Source of the DNA: JADMJV01 sp964649085 | GTDB taxonomy: Bacteria > Vulcanimicrobiota > Xenobia > Xenobiales > JADMJV01 | Reading direction: 5' to 3' | Assembly: GCA_964649085.1 (NCBI GenBank) | Contig: CAZYPN010000036.1 | Coordinates: forward strand, 1 to 64,000 | DNA: 64,000 bases | Shown here: positions 42,474-50,567 of the stretch, one piece after another | Layout: each line of letters begins with the position of its first letter | Position numbering within the stretch: the stretch's first letter is position 1 | Made by a program: the position numbers and the translations under genes | The notes under the pieces: model-generated | What the model saw: only the letters and a program-made list of their open reading frames with translations | Told to the model about the DNA's origin: nothing | The model's database searches: none

Positions 42474-42487
42474 GCCCGGGCACCTGT

Positions 42488-42495
42488 GCTATACT
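42488..42495 (+). promoter_or_regulatory. Extended -10 promoter of minor-pilin cluster II
   Basis: TGCTATACT (ending at 42495) is a good extended -10 element. The expected start of transcription, around 42502, is only 2-3 nt before the ATG at 42505, and no ribosome site is present, so the mRNA may be leaderless. No convincing -35 is seen, which an extended -10 does not require. Confidence 0.5.
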
Positions 42496-42504
42496 GTTGA
42501 CAGT

Positions 42505-44529
42505 ATGCGCAGGCGAGCCTTTACCCTGGTCGAGATCCTGATCTGCCTGGCCATCGCTGGTATGCTAGCCGTCGTTGGTTTTGGCTCATACACCCGCGCC
42601 CGTGGCCAGGCCGGGGCCCAGGGGTTGGCCCAGGCCATGGCCGACGTCTTTCGTCAGGCACGTCAGGAGGCGATTACTCGGCGTCGGCCGGTGGCGGTCA
42701 TGCTGCCTTCGGCAGGAGGCACGCTGGGGAGCACTTCGGCCTTTTATCTTCTGGAAGGGGAGACGCTCCCCCAGGTCACTCGGGTTCGTAGTTTCGGCGG
42801 CGAGTACAAAGGGGTGCAGCTTTTCGTGGGCCAGTGGTCACTTTTGCCCAGTCTGGCACCTACTCTGACCACGACGGTGGCCATGCCCGGCAGCAAATGG
42901 TCCACCTTCAACCTGAACAACTGGCTGCCGCCCGCCTACCAAAACGACTATGCCTTTTGCTATCTACCCGACGGCACTCTGCGTTGCAACGGCCTGGCCA
43001 ACTTCGAGGGCAACTACCACGTGGCCGTCTGCACCGGTCTCAGTTGCACGGGGGGCGCAGGCAATTTCACCCTGACCCAGGCCGGTTCCACATTCACTCT
43101 GTCCCTCAGTCCGGCCGGCGCGGTAGCCCTCGAGAGCGGTCTCAGGGGTCAGGACGGCAGTATTGCCACCCGCGGCAGCCTGGGGGCTGCGGCCACCGCC
43201 CCGGCGCCACCGGTGAGCAGCACCGCCCTGGCCGACCCGGTAATGCTGGGTGAGCCCCAAATCCTCCCCCCTCCCGACCCCGATGTGCTGCCGCCGGGTA
43301 TCAATGCCACCCTGACGCGCGACCAGTTTCTGTCCCTCTCCACCCAGGCGATCAGCCCGTCGGGCCACCCCCTGTATTGCCGGTGGCAGGTGGCTCCTCC
43401 GGTGCCTCCTGCAGGGCCCGGCAGCTATAGCTTCCCAGGCAACGGCGGACGGATGACCTGGGATCCCAAGGCCCAGGGCGGCAGCGGGGCCTGGACCACC
43501 ACCTGGCAATGGCGACCCCCGCCCACCGCCAGTCCCAACGACGTGTATCGGCTGCAATGTGTCGTTCAGAACTACGGGGGAACCCCTGTGCTGGCCCAGA
43601 TCAAAGAGGTCAAAGTGATTCCTCCGGGCAGGGTTTTCTTCGAAACCAATCGCTCGGGTGCCCCCGAGATCTGGAGTATGAACGAAGACGGCTCGCGTCA
43701 GCGAGTCTACATCCCGGGAGCCCATCACCCCACGGCCAACCTCGACGGCACGCGCCTGGCCTATGTGAAGAACGCCGATCAGAACCTCTACCTGGTGCAT
43801 CCAGAGGACCCGGGCAAAGAAATCCAGCTGACCTTCAACGGTGGCTACTCGGTACCGGCCCTTTCTCCCAACGGCAATCGCCTGGCCTTTCGCCGTCAAA
43901 ACGGGGCAAATTACGGCCTGCATGTCATGAAGGTCAGCGCTACTGGATGTGCCAGCAACGTCACCATCGAAACCGACTCCCCCCTGCCCACACCCTGGAT
44001 CCGCCCCGGCACGGAACGTCTGGGCTGGTCGAAAGACGGCACAGGCCTTCTCTACACCAAGGCCGACGGCAGCGTTTACAAGGCCGACATCGGCAACGGC
44101 GGCGGTGGCAACCCCACCTTCAGCGGGCCGGCTCCGGCCTATATGAATACCCAGCCGTCCGGAGAAAACCCGGTGTGGAACCCGAGCTGGGGGGTCAACG
44201 ATCGCATCTACTATTCGATCAACAAAACCAGCCTGGGCGGCACCTACGACCCGTATATCTTCTACAAAGTGGCCGGACCGGGCCCGCTGACGGGCTGGAA
44301 CTGGGGTCGGGACAGCTACAGCCTGGAAGAAATCATGTGTGAGCGCGACCCGGCCGGCGGCGACCACATTCTGGCCACCGAACAACCCGTGCCTATCGGC
44401 GCCGACGAGAGCCGCATTGTAAAAATCGATACCACCGTGCCGATGGGCTTCACGCTGGGCCCGGCTCCTCGGGTGCAGCTGACCCATACTCCCGGTGCCT
44501 ACAACACCCGGCCCTGCTGGACCAAGTGA
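42505..44529 (+). CDS. FimT/GspH-like minor pilin carrying a beta-propeller-type region
   Basis: 674 residues. The N-terminus is a type IV prepilin (MRRRAFTLVEILICLAIAGMLAVVGFGSYTRA; Ala at -1, Glu at +5) with a GspH/FimT-like domain to about 150 (QARQEAITRRRPVAVML). A Pro-rich middle leads to a C-terminal half with TolB/WD40-like repeats: FFETNRSGAPEIWSMNEDGSRQ, LAYVKNADQNLYLVHPEDPG, ALSPNGNRLAFRRQNG and LGWSKDGTGLLYTKADGSVY. It would place a propeller at the pilus tip or periplasm, perhaps for adhesion or sugar or wall binding. The gene opens a four-gene pilin cluster. Confidence 0.8.
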   Translation: MRRRAFTLVEILICLAIAGMLAVVGFGSYTRARGQAGAQGLAQAMADVFRQARQEAITRRRPVAVMLPSAGGTLGSTSAFYLLEGETLPQVTRVRSFGGEYKGVQLFVGQWSLLPSLAPTLTTTVAMPGSKWSTFNLNNWLPPAYQNDYAFCYLPDGTLRCNGLANFEGNYHVAVCTGLSCTGGAGNFTLTQAGSTFTLSLSPAGAVALESGLRGQDGSIATRGSLGAAATAPAPPVSSTALADPVMLGEPQILPPPDPDVLPPGINATLTRDQFLSLSTQAISPSGHPLYCRWQVAPPVPPAGPGSYSFPGNGGRMTWDPKAQGGSGAWTTTWQWRPPPTASPNDVYRLQCVVQNYGGTPVLAQIKEVKVIPPGRVFFETNRSGAPEIWSMNEDGSRQRVYIPGAHHPTANLDGTRLAYVKNADQNLYLVHPEDPGKEIQLTFNGGYSVPALSPNGNRLAFRRQNGANYGLHVMKVSATGCASNVTIETDSPLPTPWIRPGTERLGWSKDGTGLLYTKADGSVYKADIGNGGGGNPTFSGPAPAYMNTQPSGENPVWNPSWGVNDRIYYSINKTSLGGTYDPYIFYKVAGPGPLTGWNWGRDSYSLEEIMCERDPAGGDHILATEQPVPIGADESRIVKIDTTVPMGFTLGPAPRVQLTHTPGAYNTRPCWTK

Positions 44530-45308
44530 GAGGACTTTCGCTGGCTGAGGCCGTGGTAGGTGTCTTCGTGCTGCTGGCGGCTTTCGTGGTGCTCTCGCGA
44601 CTCTTCATCACCGGCTTGCGCTATTCAACCCTGGTCGACAATGAGCAGACGGCCGTGTTTCTGGCCGAGAGCCAGCTGGAGGAGGTGAGGGGCTGGAGTG
44701 CCCAGACCCATGCTCCGGGCAGCGCTATCTCCTTTTCTGACTGGAGCGGCTGTCCGGGATCGCCCGGCCCCATCCTCAAGAACGGATTCGCCGGCTATAC
44801 CGTGGCCGTGAACAGCACCGTACACGAACTGCTTTCGCCATGCAGTCAGTGGGAATTGCTCTACACCGATCCGGCCCAGCGCCGAAGGCTGACCCAGTCG
44901 TGCCGTCGGGTTCGGGTAACCGTTCGCTGGTCCGACCGAAGTTACCAGTTGGAATCGTTGGTATCCGCTCCGGTGGCTCCGGCCGGCACGGCCATCAGCG
45001 TAGAAGTCAGTCCCAACGGTTCGACCACCGTGGCTCAAGATACCCGCGCCAACTTTAGCGCCACCGCCCAGGGTCCGACGGGCACTTTGCCCGACGTGAT
45101 GTGGGTATGGTATCTCTACGGCGTAGGCGACGGAACCGTTCAGGTCGATCGAGACGGGGCCCAGGCCCGGCTGGGTCACTACCTGCTCGACGCCGCCACG
45201 CCCGCGTCCGTTACCGGATACGGTTCTGGACCTTGCCTGATGAGGGCCATCGGCCGCGCCAGGGGAAAGGAGGTCTATGGCGATTCCGGCCCGGTCGACC
45301 TCCCTTGA
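44526..45308 (+). CDS. Minor pseudopilin, PilV/GspI-like
   Basis: 260 residues with prepilin leader MRG-LSLAEAVVGVFVLLAAFVV; Leu at +1 and Glu at +5, close to the PilV-like leader of cluster I. The N-terminal globular part has paired cysteines (GCPGSP, SPCSQW, QSCRR). The second half is an Ig/big-type beta region (PNGSTTVAQDTRANFSATAQGP), so the protein is longer than typical PilV. The GTG overlaps the stop of the propeller pilin gene (GTGA). The next gene starts inside its 3' end. Confidence 0.8.
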   Translation: MRGLSLAEAVVGVFVLLAAFVVLSRLFITGLRYSTLVDNEQTAVFLAESQLEEVRGWSAQTHAPGSAISFSDWSGCPGSPGPILKNGFAGYTVAVNSTVHELLSPCSQWELLYTDPAQRRRLTQSCRRVRVTVRWSDRSYQLESLVSAPVAPAGTAISVEVSPNGSTTVAQDTRANFSATAQGPTGTLPDVMWVWYLYGVGDGTVQVDRDGAQARLGHYLLDAATPASVTGYGSGPCLMRAIGRARGKEVYGDSGPVDLP

Positions 45309-45789
45309 GCGCGGATTCACGCTGGCCGAGGCTATCCTGGCGTTGTTTCTCTTCAGCATCGTCTTTGTGCTTACGGCCCAGGTGTTGAACAATGCCCATC
45401 GCATCCTGCGCCACCAGCGCTACAAGACGGCCGCCCAGCAGGGTGTGCAGATGGCCCTGTCGCGGATCAGCAGCGAACTGCGCGAGGCGATCGGCATTCA
45501 GCAACTGGGCACGGGGGTGTTGGAATTCTACAAAGCCGATGCCAGCCTGAGCCGCTACGCCTCGCTGGCGAACTTCAACGCGCGCCTCAACGTGCGTTAC
45601 GAACTTCAAGACGGGCGGCTCTACCGCCGAGCAACGCCCGGTGGAGAGGCTCAGCTCATCGCCGAGGAGCTCTACGGCTTCTCCAGCGCCCAACTGGCCA
45701 ATAACAATGTTCAGGTTCAGCTCACCTTTCGCGACCCAAAACTGGTGCGCACCTATGACACTCAGGTAGCGGTGCCCTCGGCATGGTAG
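45277..45789 (+). CDS. Minor pseudopilin, PilW/GspJ-like
   Basis: 170 residues with leader LERG-FTLAEAILALFLFSIVFVL, a consensus class III prepilin site (Gly -1, Phe +1, Glu +5). The remaining part fits a GspJ/PilW fold in size (QGVQMALSRISSELREA is a common early helix). GGGGAAAGGAGGT lies just before the ATG inside the 3' end of the PilV-like gene, a 32-nt overlap, so it has its own strong translation signal within the operon. Confidence 0.82.
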   Translation: MAIPARSTSLERGFTLAEAILALFLFSIVFVLTAQVLNNAHRILRHQRYKTAAQQGVQMALSRISSELREAIGIQQLGTGVLEFYKADASLSRYASLANFNARLNVRYELQDGRLYRRATPGGEAQLIAEELYGFSSAQLANNNVQVQLTFRDPKLVRTYDTQVAVPSAW

Positions 45790-46250
45790 AGCGTCGCGCC
45801 TTCGTGTTGATCACAGCCCTGATGGTAGGAGTGATCCTGTTGCTCTTGGGCATGGGCTTTGTAGGCTCGCAGGCCGACCGCTATCGAGGGGCCCAGCGCA
45901 GCGCCGAGTCGGCCCAAGCGCGTAGCCTGGCCATTGCCGGACTGGAAGACGCCCGCCTCAAAATTCAAAACGACGTGCTCTTTCCCCCTCCGATGGCGGC
46001 CGGCCAAACCACCTTTTCCTATGGTGAGCAACTGGACGTAGGCGACCCCGCAATTTCCGGTAGCTATGCGGTGGTGATCGAAACCGCTTACAATGTCGAC
46101 CCCTACTACGTGCTGTCCATTACTTCGATAGGCAGCCTGGGCGATCCCAATCAGCCTACGGCCCAGTACCGCATCACGGCCGAAATGGACATGCGGCCAG
46201 GGCCTCGCTACTGTCACTATCGCCACTGGGAAGATGAGACCGCACCCTGA
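45783..46250 (+). CDS. Minor pilin, PilX/GspK-like
   Basis: 155 residues. The N-terminus MVERRA-FVLITALMVGVILLLLGMGFVG is a pilin-type helix without Glu at +5, as in PilX/GspK, followed by the usual AxARSLAIAGLEDARLKIQ stretch. It is much shorter than the PilX-like protein of cluster I. It overlaps the PilW-like gene by 7 nt and closes cluster II. The order FimT/GspH, PilV, PilW, PilX matches the usual minor-pilin operons that prime pilus assembly. Confidence 0.8.
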   Translation: MVERRAFVLITALMVGVILLLLGMGFVGSQADRYRGAQRSAESAQARSLAIAGLEDARLKIQNDVLFPPPMAAGQTTFSYGEQLDVGDPAISGSYAVVIETAYNVDPYYVLSITSIGSLGDPNQPTAQYRITAEMDMRPGPRYCHYRHWEDETAP

Positions 46251-46302
46251 AGGCTCAATTCTGAGGGGCCCTCGGCCCTGCAATCGTCAGCTGGTCGCTG
46301 CG

Positions 46303-46749
46303 CTAGGCCCCCAGCCTGGAGCGCACCAGCTCGTTGACCTTCTTGCCATCCACCGGTTGGCCAGCCAGCTTTTTCATCACCGCCCCCACCACCGGACCGA
46401 CCTTCTTGGGATCGGCTCCACCCATGGCAGCGATGACCTCGTCGACCACGGCTCCCAGTTCTTCATCGCTGAGACCCTTGGGCAGATAGGCCTCGATGAC
46501 GGCCAGTTCGGCCTTCTCCTGGTCGGCCAGCTCCTGGCGGGCGTTCTTTTCAAAGATCTCGATCGACTCTTTGCGCTGCTTGCACAGCTTCATCACCACC
46601 TGAGAGGCGGCCGCGTCATCGAGCGTGCCGGCCTCGATCTGAGCGTTCTTCAGCGCCGACTTCAGCATGCGCAAGGCACCCGTGCGCACTTTCTCCTGAG
46701 CTTTCATGGCTTTCACCAGATCGGCTTCTACCTGCTGCATCAATCCCAT
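46303..46749 (-). CDS. yqeY: YqeY/GatB-tail-domain protein
   Basis: 148 residues made only of the helical YqeY domain that also forms the C-terminus of GatB. It has the family landmarks MQQVEADLVKAMKAQEKVRTGALRMLKSALKN, EKAELAVIEAYLPKGLSDEEL and GADPKKVGPVVGAVMKKLAGQPVDGKKVNELVR. It is thought to help tRNA-dependent amidation or tRNA binding, but the role is not fixed. CTGGAGGT precedes the ATG. It is convergent with pilin cluster II. Confidence 0.92.
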   Translation of the reverse strand: MGLMQQVEADLVKAMKAQEKVRTGALRMLKSALKNAQIEAGTLDDAAASQVVMKLCKQRKESIEIFEKNARQELADQEKAELAVIEAYLPKGLSDEELGAVVDEVIAAMGGADPKKVGPVVGAVMKKLAGQPVDGKKVNELVRSRLGA

Positions 46750-46838
46750 CGCTACCTCCAGAAGACCCGCTTCCCACCCCGGAATTGCGATTCCTGCGGC
46801 CTACCAGGAGGCCCACCGCGAAACGAGAAGCGACAGGC

Positions 46839-47420
46839 ATGTTTTTCGGCTCTTCGCCCATACCCCAGCCGGTGCCGCCCAAGTCGCCGGCCGATGCGGC
46901 CCTGTCGCAGGTGCGCCAGGCCCTCAAAGAAGAGTGTCAAAATCACCCCACCCTCTTCATGATGGAAACCAAAAAGCTCTATCTGACCATTCTCGAGAGC
47001 TACGAGCTTCAGGGTGCGCTGCGCCAGGCCCATCAGGCTCCCGACCCCAAAGCCCTTTTCCGCCAGGAGCTTCGCCATCAACTGTTGGGCTTTGCACTGA
47101 TGCAATGTCTGCCCGAGGCCATCTGTAAACAGGCGGCCGTCAATGCCCACAACCTCAGCAGTCAGGCCCGAGGCACCCGCACTCGCTCGGCCTTCCTCGT
47201 GTCCGAACTGGAAAAGCACCTCGAAGCCGATGAAGAAACCGAGCAGAGTATCGGCCGCTGGCTCATGCTGCAGCCGCTGTTTCGACTGTCCAACCAGCAG
47301 CCCGAACTGCTGGACGCCCTGGCCGAGCACTTTGCCGAACTGGCACGCAAGATTCCCGACCTGCTGCGCAGCACCAACGAATCGCTGGTGACCCTCATGA
47401 AGACGGCTCCACCCGGTTAG
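46839..47420 (+). CDS. Hypothetical helical protein
   Basis: Not recognised. From ATG 46839 it has 193 residues, mostly alpha-helical and soluble, with three cysteines and a conserved-looking ALMQCLPEAICKQAAVN segment. The C-terminal half (about 115-190) reads as two to three helices ending in LMKTAPPG. An in-frame upstream start at 46785 would add 18 basic residues without a better ribosome site. The gene is divergent from yqeY and precedes the NlpC/P60 gene by 71 nt. Confidence 0.65.
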   Translation: MFFGSSPIPQPVPPKSPADAALSQVRQALKEECQNHPTLFMMETKKLYLTILESYELQGALRQAHQAPDPKALFRQELRHQLLGFALMQCLPEAICKQAAVNAHNLSSQARGTRTRSAFLVSELEKHLEADEETEQSIGRWLMLQPLFRLSNQQPELLDALAEHFAELARKIPDLLRSTNESLVTLMKTAPPG

Positions 47421-47491
47421 TTTTTCACTTTGGCAGGGTAGATGAGCAGTATTCTCCCCCGGGGGCAATGAACAACATTCAAGGAGGCGCT

Positions 47492-48457
47492 ATGAAGACG
47501 TATCAAACCCTGATCGCAGCCTGCTTGGCTCTGACGCTGTTCCCCGGTCCCCAAGCCAGAGCCGAGGAATACGAATTCTATCGAGTGCGCAGCGGCGAAA
47601 GCGTCGAGATGATCGCGGCCTCTCGAGGGCTGCGCCCCGACCTGTTGCGCACGATGAACCCCAGCCTGGAGCACGTGGTGTTCCCCGAAGCGGGCACCGT
47701 GATTTTTGTGCCCCCCCAGGCGGCCCCTGCGACTCCTCCCCGCCGTCAACTCTCGGCCCGTTCCTCTCGACACTCGGCCCCGCGCATCGAAGCCCCCAAG
47801 CCGGCCGAAACCCGCCTTGCTTCGGCGGCTCCTGCCCCCAAGTACAGCCCTCGAGCCCATCGGGGCAGCGGGCTGAGCGACGCCGAGATCCAGCTGATCT
47901 GGGACAAGGTCGTAAAGCCTCGTACCGGTGCTGTGGCTCTGGCCGAGCCCCGCGACCTGCCCGTTTCCACGAGCTTCATGATCACCAGCGACGGCCAGCG
48001 TATCGCCGTTCCCTCGGCGCCTCCACGCAAGCCCAAGGTGGAGCCGAAAGTCGACCTCGACGACGTGCAGCTCAGCCCTCGCGGCGAGAAAGTCGTGCGC
48101 CTGCTCAAGTCGTGCTTCAAATACATGGGCGTTCCCTATGTCTGGGGAGGTGAAGACCCCAGCGGAATGGACTGCTCGGGCTTCATTCAGTATGTCTACG
48201 GCCACGAGCACGGCATTCCCATGCCTCGCACTGCCGACGTCCAGTTCGAGGTCGGCGCGGGGGTGCCACGGGGGCAGGAGCAACCGGGCGACCTCGTTTT
48301 CTTCGAAACCTATTGTCCAGGCCCGTCCCACGTAGGGGTCTACCTCGGCCGCAATCAGTTTATTCACGCCTCTTCCGGTGCCGGCTACATCACGATTGGC
48401 GACCTGCGCGATGAGTATTTTGCCAATCGCTATCTGGGCGCCAAGCGTAACTGGTAG
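47492..48457 (+). CDS. Exported LysM plus NlpC/P60 peptidoglycan endopeptidase
   Basis: Cell-wall hydrolase of 321 residues from ATG 47492 (CAAGGAGG just before). A signal peptide (LIAACLALTLFPGPQARA) precedes a LysM-like wall-binding region (about 28-72, YRVRSGESVEMIAASRGL). A basic Pro/Ala linker of about 100 residues leads to the NlpC/P60 domain. The catalytic triad is seen as Cys228 in MDCSGF, His280 in PSHVGVYLG and His in FIHASSG. It would cut the gamma-D-Glu-diamino acid bond. The downstream M20 gene begins a few nt after its stop. Confidence 0.92.
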   Translation: MKTYQTLIAACLALTLFPGPQARAEEYEFYRVRSGESVEMIAASRGLRPDLLRTMNPSLEHVVFPEAGTVIFVPPQAAPATPPRRQLSARSSRHSAPRIEAPKPAETRLASAAPAPKYSPRAHRGSGLSDAEIQLIWDKVVKPRTGAVALAEPRDLPVSTSFMITSDGQRIAVPSAPPRKPKVEPKVDLDDVQLSPRGEKVVRLLKSCFKYMGVPYVWGGEDPSGMDCSGFIQYVYGHEHGIPMPRTADVQFEVGAGVPRGQEQPGDLVFFETYCPGPSHVGVYLGRNQFIHASSGAGYITIGDLRDEYFANRYLGAKRNW

Positions 48458-48471
48458 TCGACATCCCAGCC

Positions 48472-49722
48472 CTGTCGTCGAAGTTTCTCCCCTGGCTGCT
48501 GGCCCTTAGCCTGGCCTTGCCGGCTGCCGCGGAGCCCGACCTGCTGGAGCTCTACCAATGGTTTCACCGCCATCCCGAGCTTTCCAGGCAGGAGGAGGGC
48601 ACCTCGAAACGGCTGGCCCGTGAACTCAAGGCCCTGGGACTGGAGGTGCACGAGCAGATCGGGGGCCACGGCATCATGGCCATCCTGCGCGGCCAACCAG
48701 GAGGTCCGGTGGTGCTCTACCGTGCCGACATGGACGCACTACCTGTCAAAGAGGCAACCGGTTTGCCTTATGCCAGTGAGCATGCTGGCGTCATGCACGC
48801 CTGTGGCCACGACATTCACATGACCGTGGCCGTGGCCACGCTGCATCGCCTTGTTCAGACCCGAGACCGTTGGAAAGGCACGCTGGTGTTCGTGGGTCAA
48901 CCCGCCGAGGAAGTGGGTTCTGGTGCCGAGACGATGATCGCCGACCCACGATTTTCGCAGGTGCTCCAACGGGCGGGCGGGTCCCCCAAGTCGGCCCTGG
49001 CACTGCACGTCAATGCCTCGCTACCGGTGGGCGAAGTGGGCCTGACTCCCGGTTACGTGGCCGCCAATGTCGATTCGGTCAATATCATCGTTCACGGACG
49101 AGGGGGCCACGGGGCCTATCCTCACACCGCCATCGACCCTATCGTCATCGGATCCGAGATCGTCATGAGTTTGCAAACCATTGTCAGCCGCAAACTCGAG
49201 CCAGGCACACGAGCCGTGATCACGGTGGGCAAGTTTCAGGCCGGCAGCAAGCATAACATCATTCCCCCCGCGGCCGAATTAGCGCTTACGCTGCGTTCTT
49301 ATGAAGACGCCGTTCGTCAACGCTTGCTGCAGGAAATCAAGCGCACGGCCGAGCACGTGGCCGCCGCTCATGGAGCGCCCAGCCCCGAAGTGCTCCACGA
49401 CGCCGAACAATACACGCCTTCCCTCTATAACGACCCGGCCCTGGTGGCACGGCTGCGCCCCGTGATGATGCGACAACTGGGAGCCACTGCAGTGCGAGAA
49501 ATCGCCCCGACCATGGGCGGAGAAGACTTTTCTGAATACGGGCGACGCCTGAAGATACCGGCCGTGATGTTCAGCCTCGGGGTGGTGGCTCCGGCCCGCG
49601 TCGGCGCGGGAAAGCCTCTACCCGGATTGCATTCCGACCTGTTCGTTCCCGATGCAGGTCCATCCATCGAAATCGGATCTCGACTGATGTGCGAATGCCT
49701 GCTTGAAGCCCTGAAGGACTGA
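48472..49722 (+). CDS. Exported M20-family amidohydrolase (hippurate/IAA-amide hydrolase type)
   Basis: Zinc-dependent aminoacylase of about 400 residues. Metal and catalytic motifs are present: RADMDALP, HACGHDIHM, Glu pair in GQPAEEVGSG, and GGEDFSEY; the dimerisation insert GRGGHGAYPH is also typical. The first standard start (TTG 48517) falls inside a clear signal peptide, SSKFLPWLLALSLALPAAAEP. The frame is open from 48451, but there is no ATG, GTG or TTG upstream. CTG 48472 (or ATC 48463) is therefore the likely start, or a base error hides one. It lies right after the NlpC/P60 gene. The natural substrate, an N-acyl amino acid or peptide, is unknown. Confidence 0.85.
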   Translation: MSSKFLPWLLALSLALPAAAEPDLLELYQWFHRHPELSRQEEGTSKRLARELKALGLEVHEQIGGHGIMAILRGQPGGPVVLYRADMDALPVKEATGLPYASEHAGVMHACGHDIHMTVAVATLHRLVQTRDRWKGTLVFVGQPAEEVGSGAETMIADPRFSQVLQRAGGSPKSALALHVNASLPVGEVGLTPGYVAANVDSVNIIVHGRGGHGAYPHTAIDPIVIGSEIVMSLQTIVSRKLEPGTRAVITVGKFQAGSKHNIIPPAAELALTLRSYEDAVRQRLLQEIKRTAEHVAAAHGAPSPEVLHDAEQYTPSLYNDPALVARLRPVMMRQLGATAVREIAPTMGGEDFSEYGRRLKIPAVMFSLGVVAPARVGAGKPLPGLHSDLFVPDAGPSIEIGSRLMCECLLEALKD

Positions 49723-49735
49723 CATTGAGATTGGG

Positions 49736-50521
49736 TTAACGCCGAATACAGTCCTCGGGAAGCAGGATCCAGCCCTGCCCAGCAACTTGGGCATAAGCAC
49801 GCCCGGACCAGGTTGTCACCACTCCAAGGGAAACTTTGGTACCCGCCTTCAAGTGGCCCCGAGTCCCCCGGGAACCAGGGCTGGGAAACAGGGGCACCGG
49901 CTGACTCAACTTCAAACTGACCGGTTTCGCAGTCGATGGGTCCTGGCTGAGGCGCGCCGACACCGGCTTGCCCTGGCGGTCGTGGATCTCAAACAACGTC
50001 AGCAGATCGCAGTCGGCTGCGATGGAATCGAGCAATACCGGCAAGCGTCGCCGCCACACCCAGGGTTGACCCTCGTGGAAGCGATAGTCGATGCCGTACC
50101 ACAGGGGCCCACTACGACTGTTGGTCAGCAGGGTTCGATCGGAGGCCGAGAATTCGGGATTGCACACGACAAAGTCGTCGGGAAAGGGCTGAAAGCTCTG
50201 GCCCAGACGATAGACCTGGTAAAAGACGTTGACGCCCCCGTAGCCAATTCCGCTGGGGATAGCAACGTCCTTGCGTCCGTCATAGTCGAAGTCCTCGACC
50301 ATCACTTCGCCAGCCGTTTCTTCCACGGGCAGGCTCTGGGTTTTACCGTTGTAGCTGAGTTGCAAAGAGTCGCTGCCCGCGAAAGCCAACCCGACCGTAG
50401 TGGTGGCGTCAAGTTTCACCTGTTGTTGGAAAGGTTGATCGAGTTTGAAACGCAACGGCTGTGCCTGAACCAGTTGGGCCAGCAACATCGCTAAGAACAG
50501 GGTGATGCCACGAATTCTCAC
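49736..50521 (-). CDS. Secreted hypothetical protein with VCBS-like and SH3-like regions
   Basis: 261 residues. The signal peptide is GITLFLAMLLAQLVQAQ. The middle contains an FG-GAP/VCBS-like motif, VMVEDFDYDGRKDVAIP, followed by YGGVNVFYQVYRL and an aromatic-rich stretch, which recalls the XAC2610-type exported proteins. The last 55 residues look like a small SH3-type barrel (LKAGTKVSLGVVTTWSGRAYAQV then GQGWILL). Start GTG, after GGGAGAAG. No function can be assigned. It lies between the M20 and adenosine deaminase genes, which are also exported. Confidence 0.72.
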   Translation of the reverse strand: MRIRGITLFLAMLLAQLVQAQPLRFKLDQPFQQQVKLDATTTVGLAFAGSDSLQLSYNGKTQSLPVEETAGEVMVEDFDYDGRKDVAIPSGIGYGGVNVFYQVYRLGQSFQPFPDDFVVCNPEFSASDRTLLTNSRSGPLWYGIDYRFHEGQPWVWRRRLPVLLDSIAADCDLLTLFEIHDRQGKPVSARLSQDPSTAKPVSLKLSQPVPLFPSPGSRGTRGHLKAGTKVSLGVVTTWSGRAYAQVAGQGWILLPEDCIRR

Positions 50522-50567
50522 GGGCGGTGCTTCTCCCCCACTCAGCAGGTTCCCCTTGCTTGTTGGC

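Noticed and set aside
46255..46300. Possible third copy of the stop-proximal repeat between pilin cluster II and yqeY
   Set aside because: Only a few bases (CCCTG, GCTAGGC) agree; below what chance can give in such GC-rich DNA.
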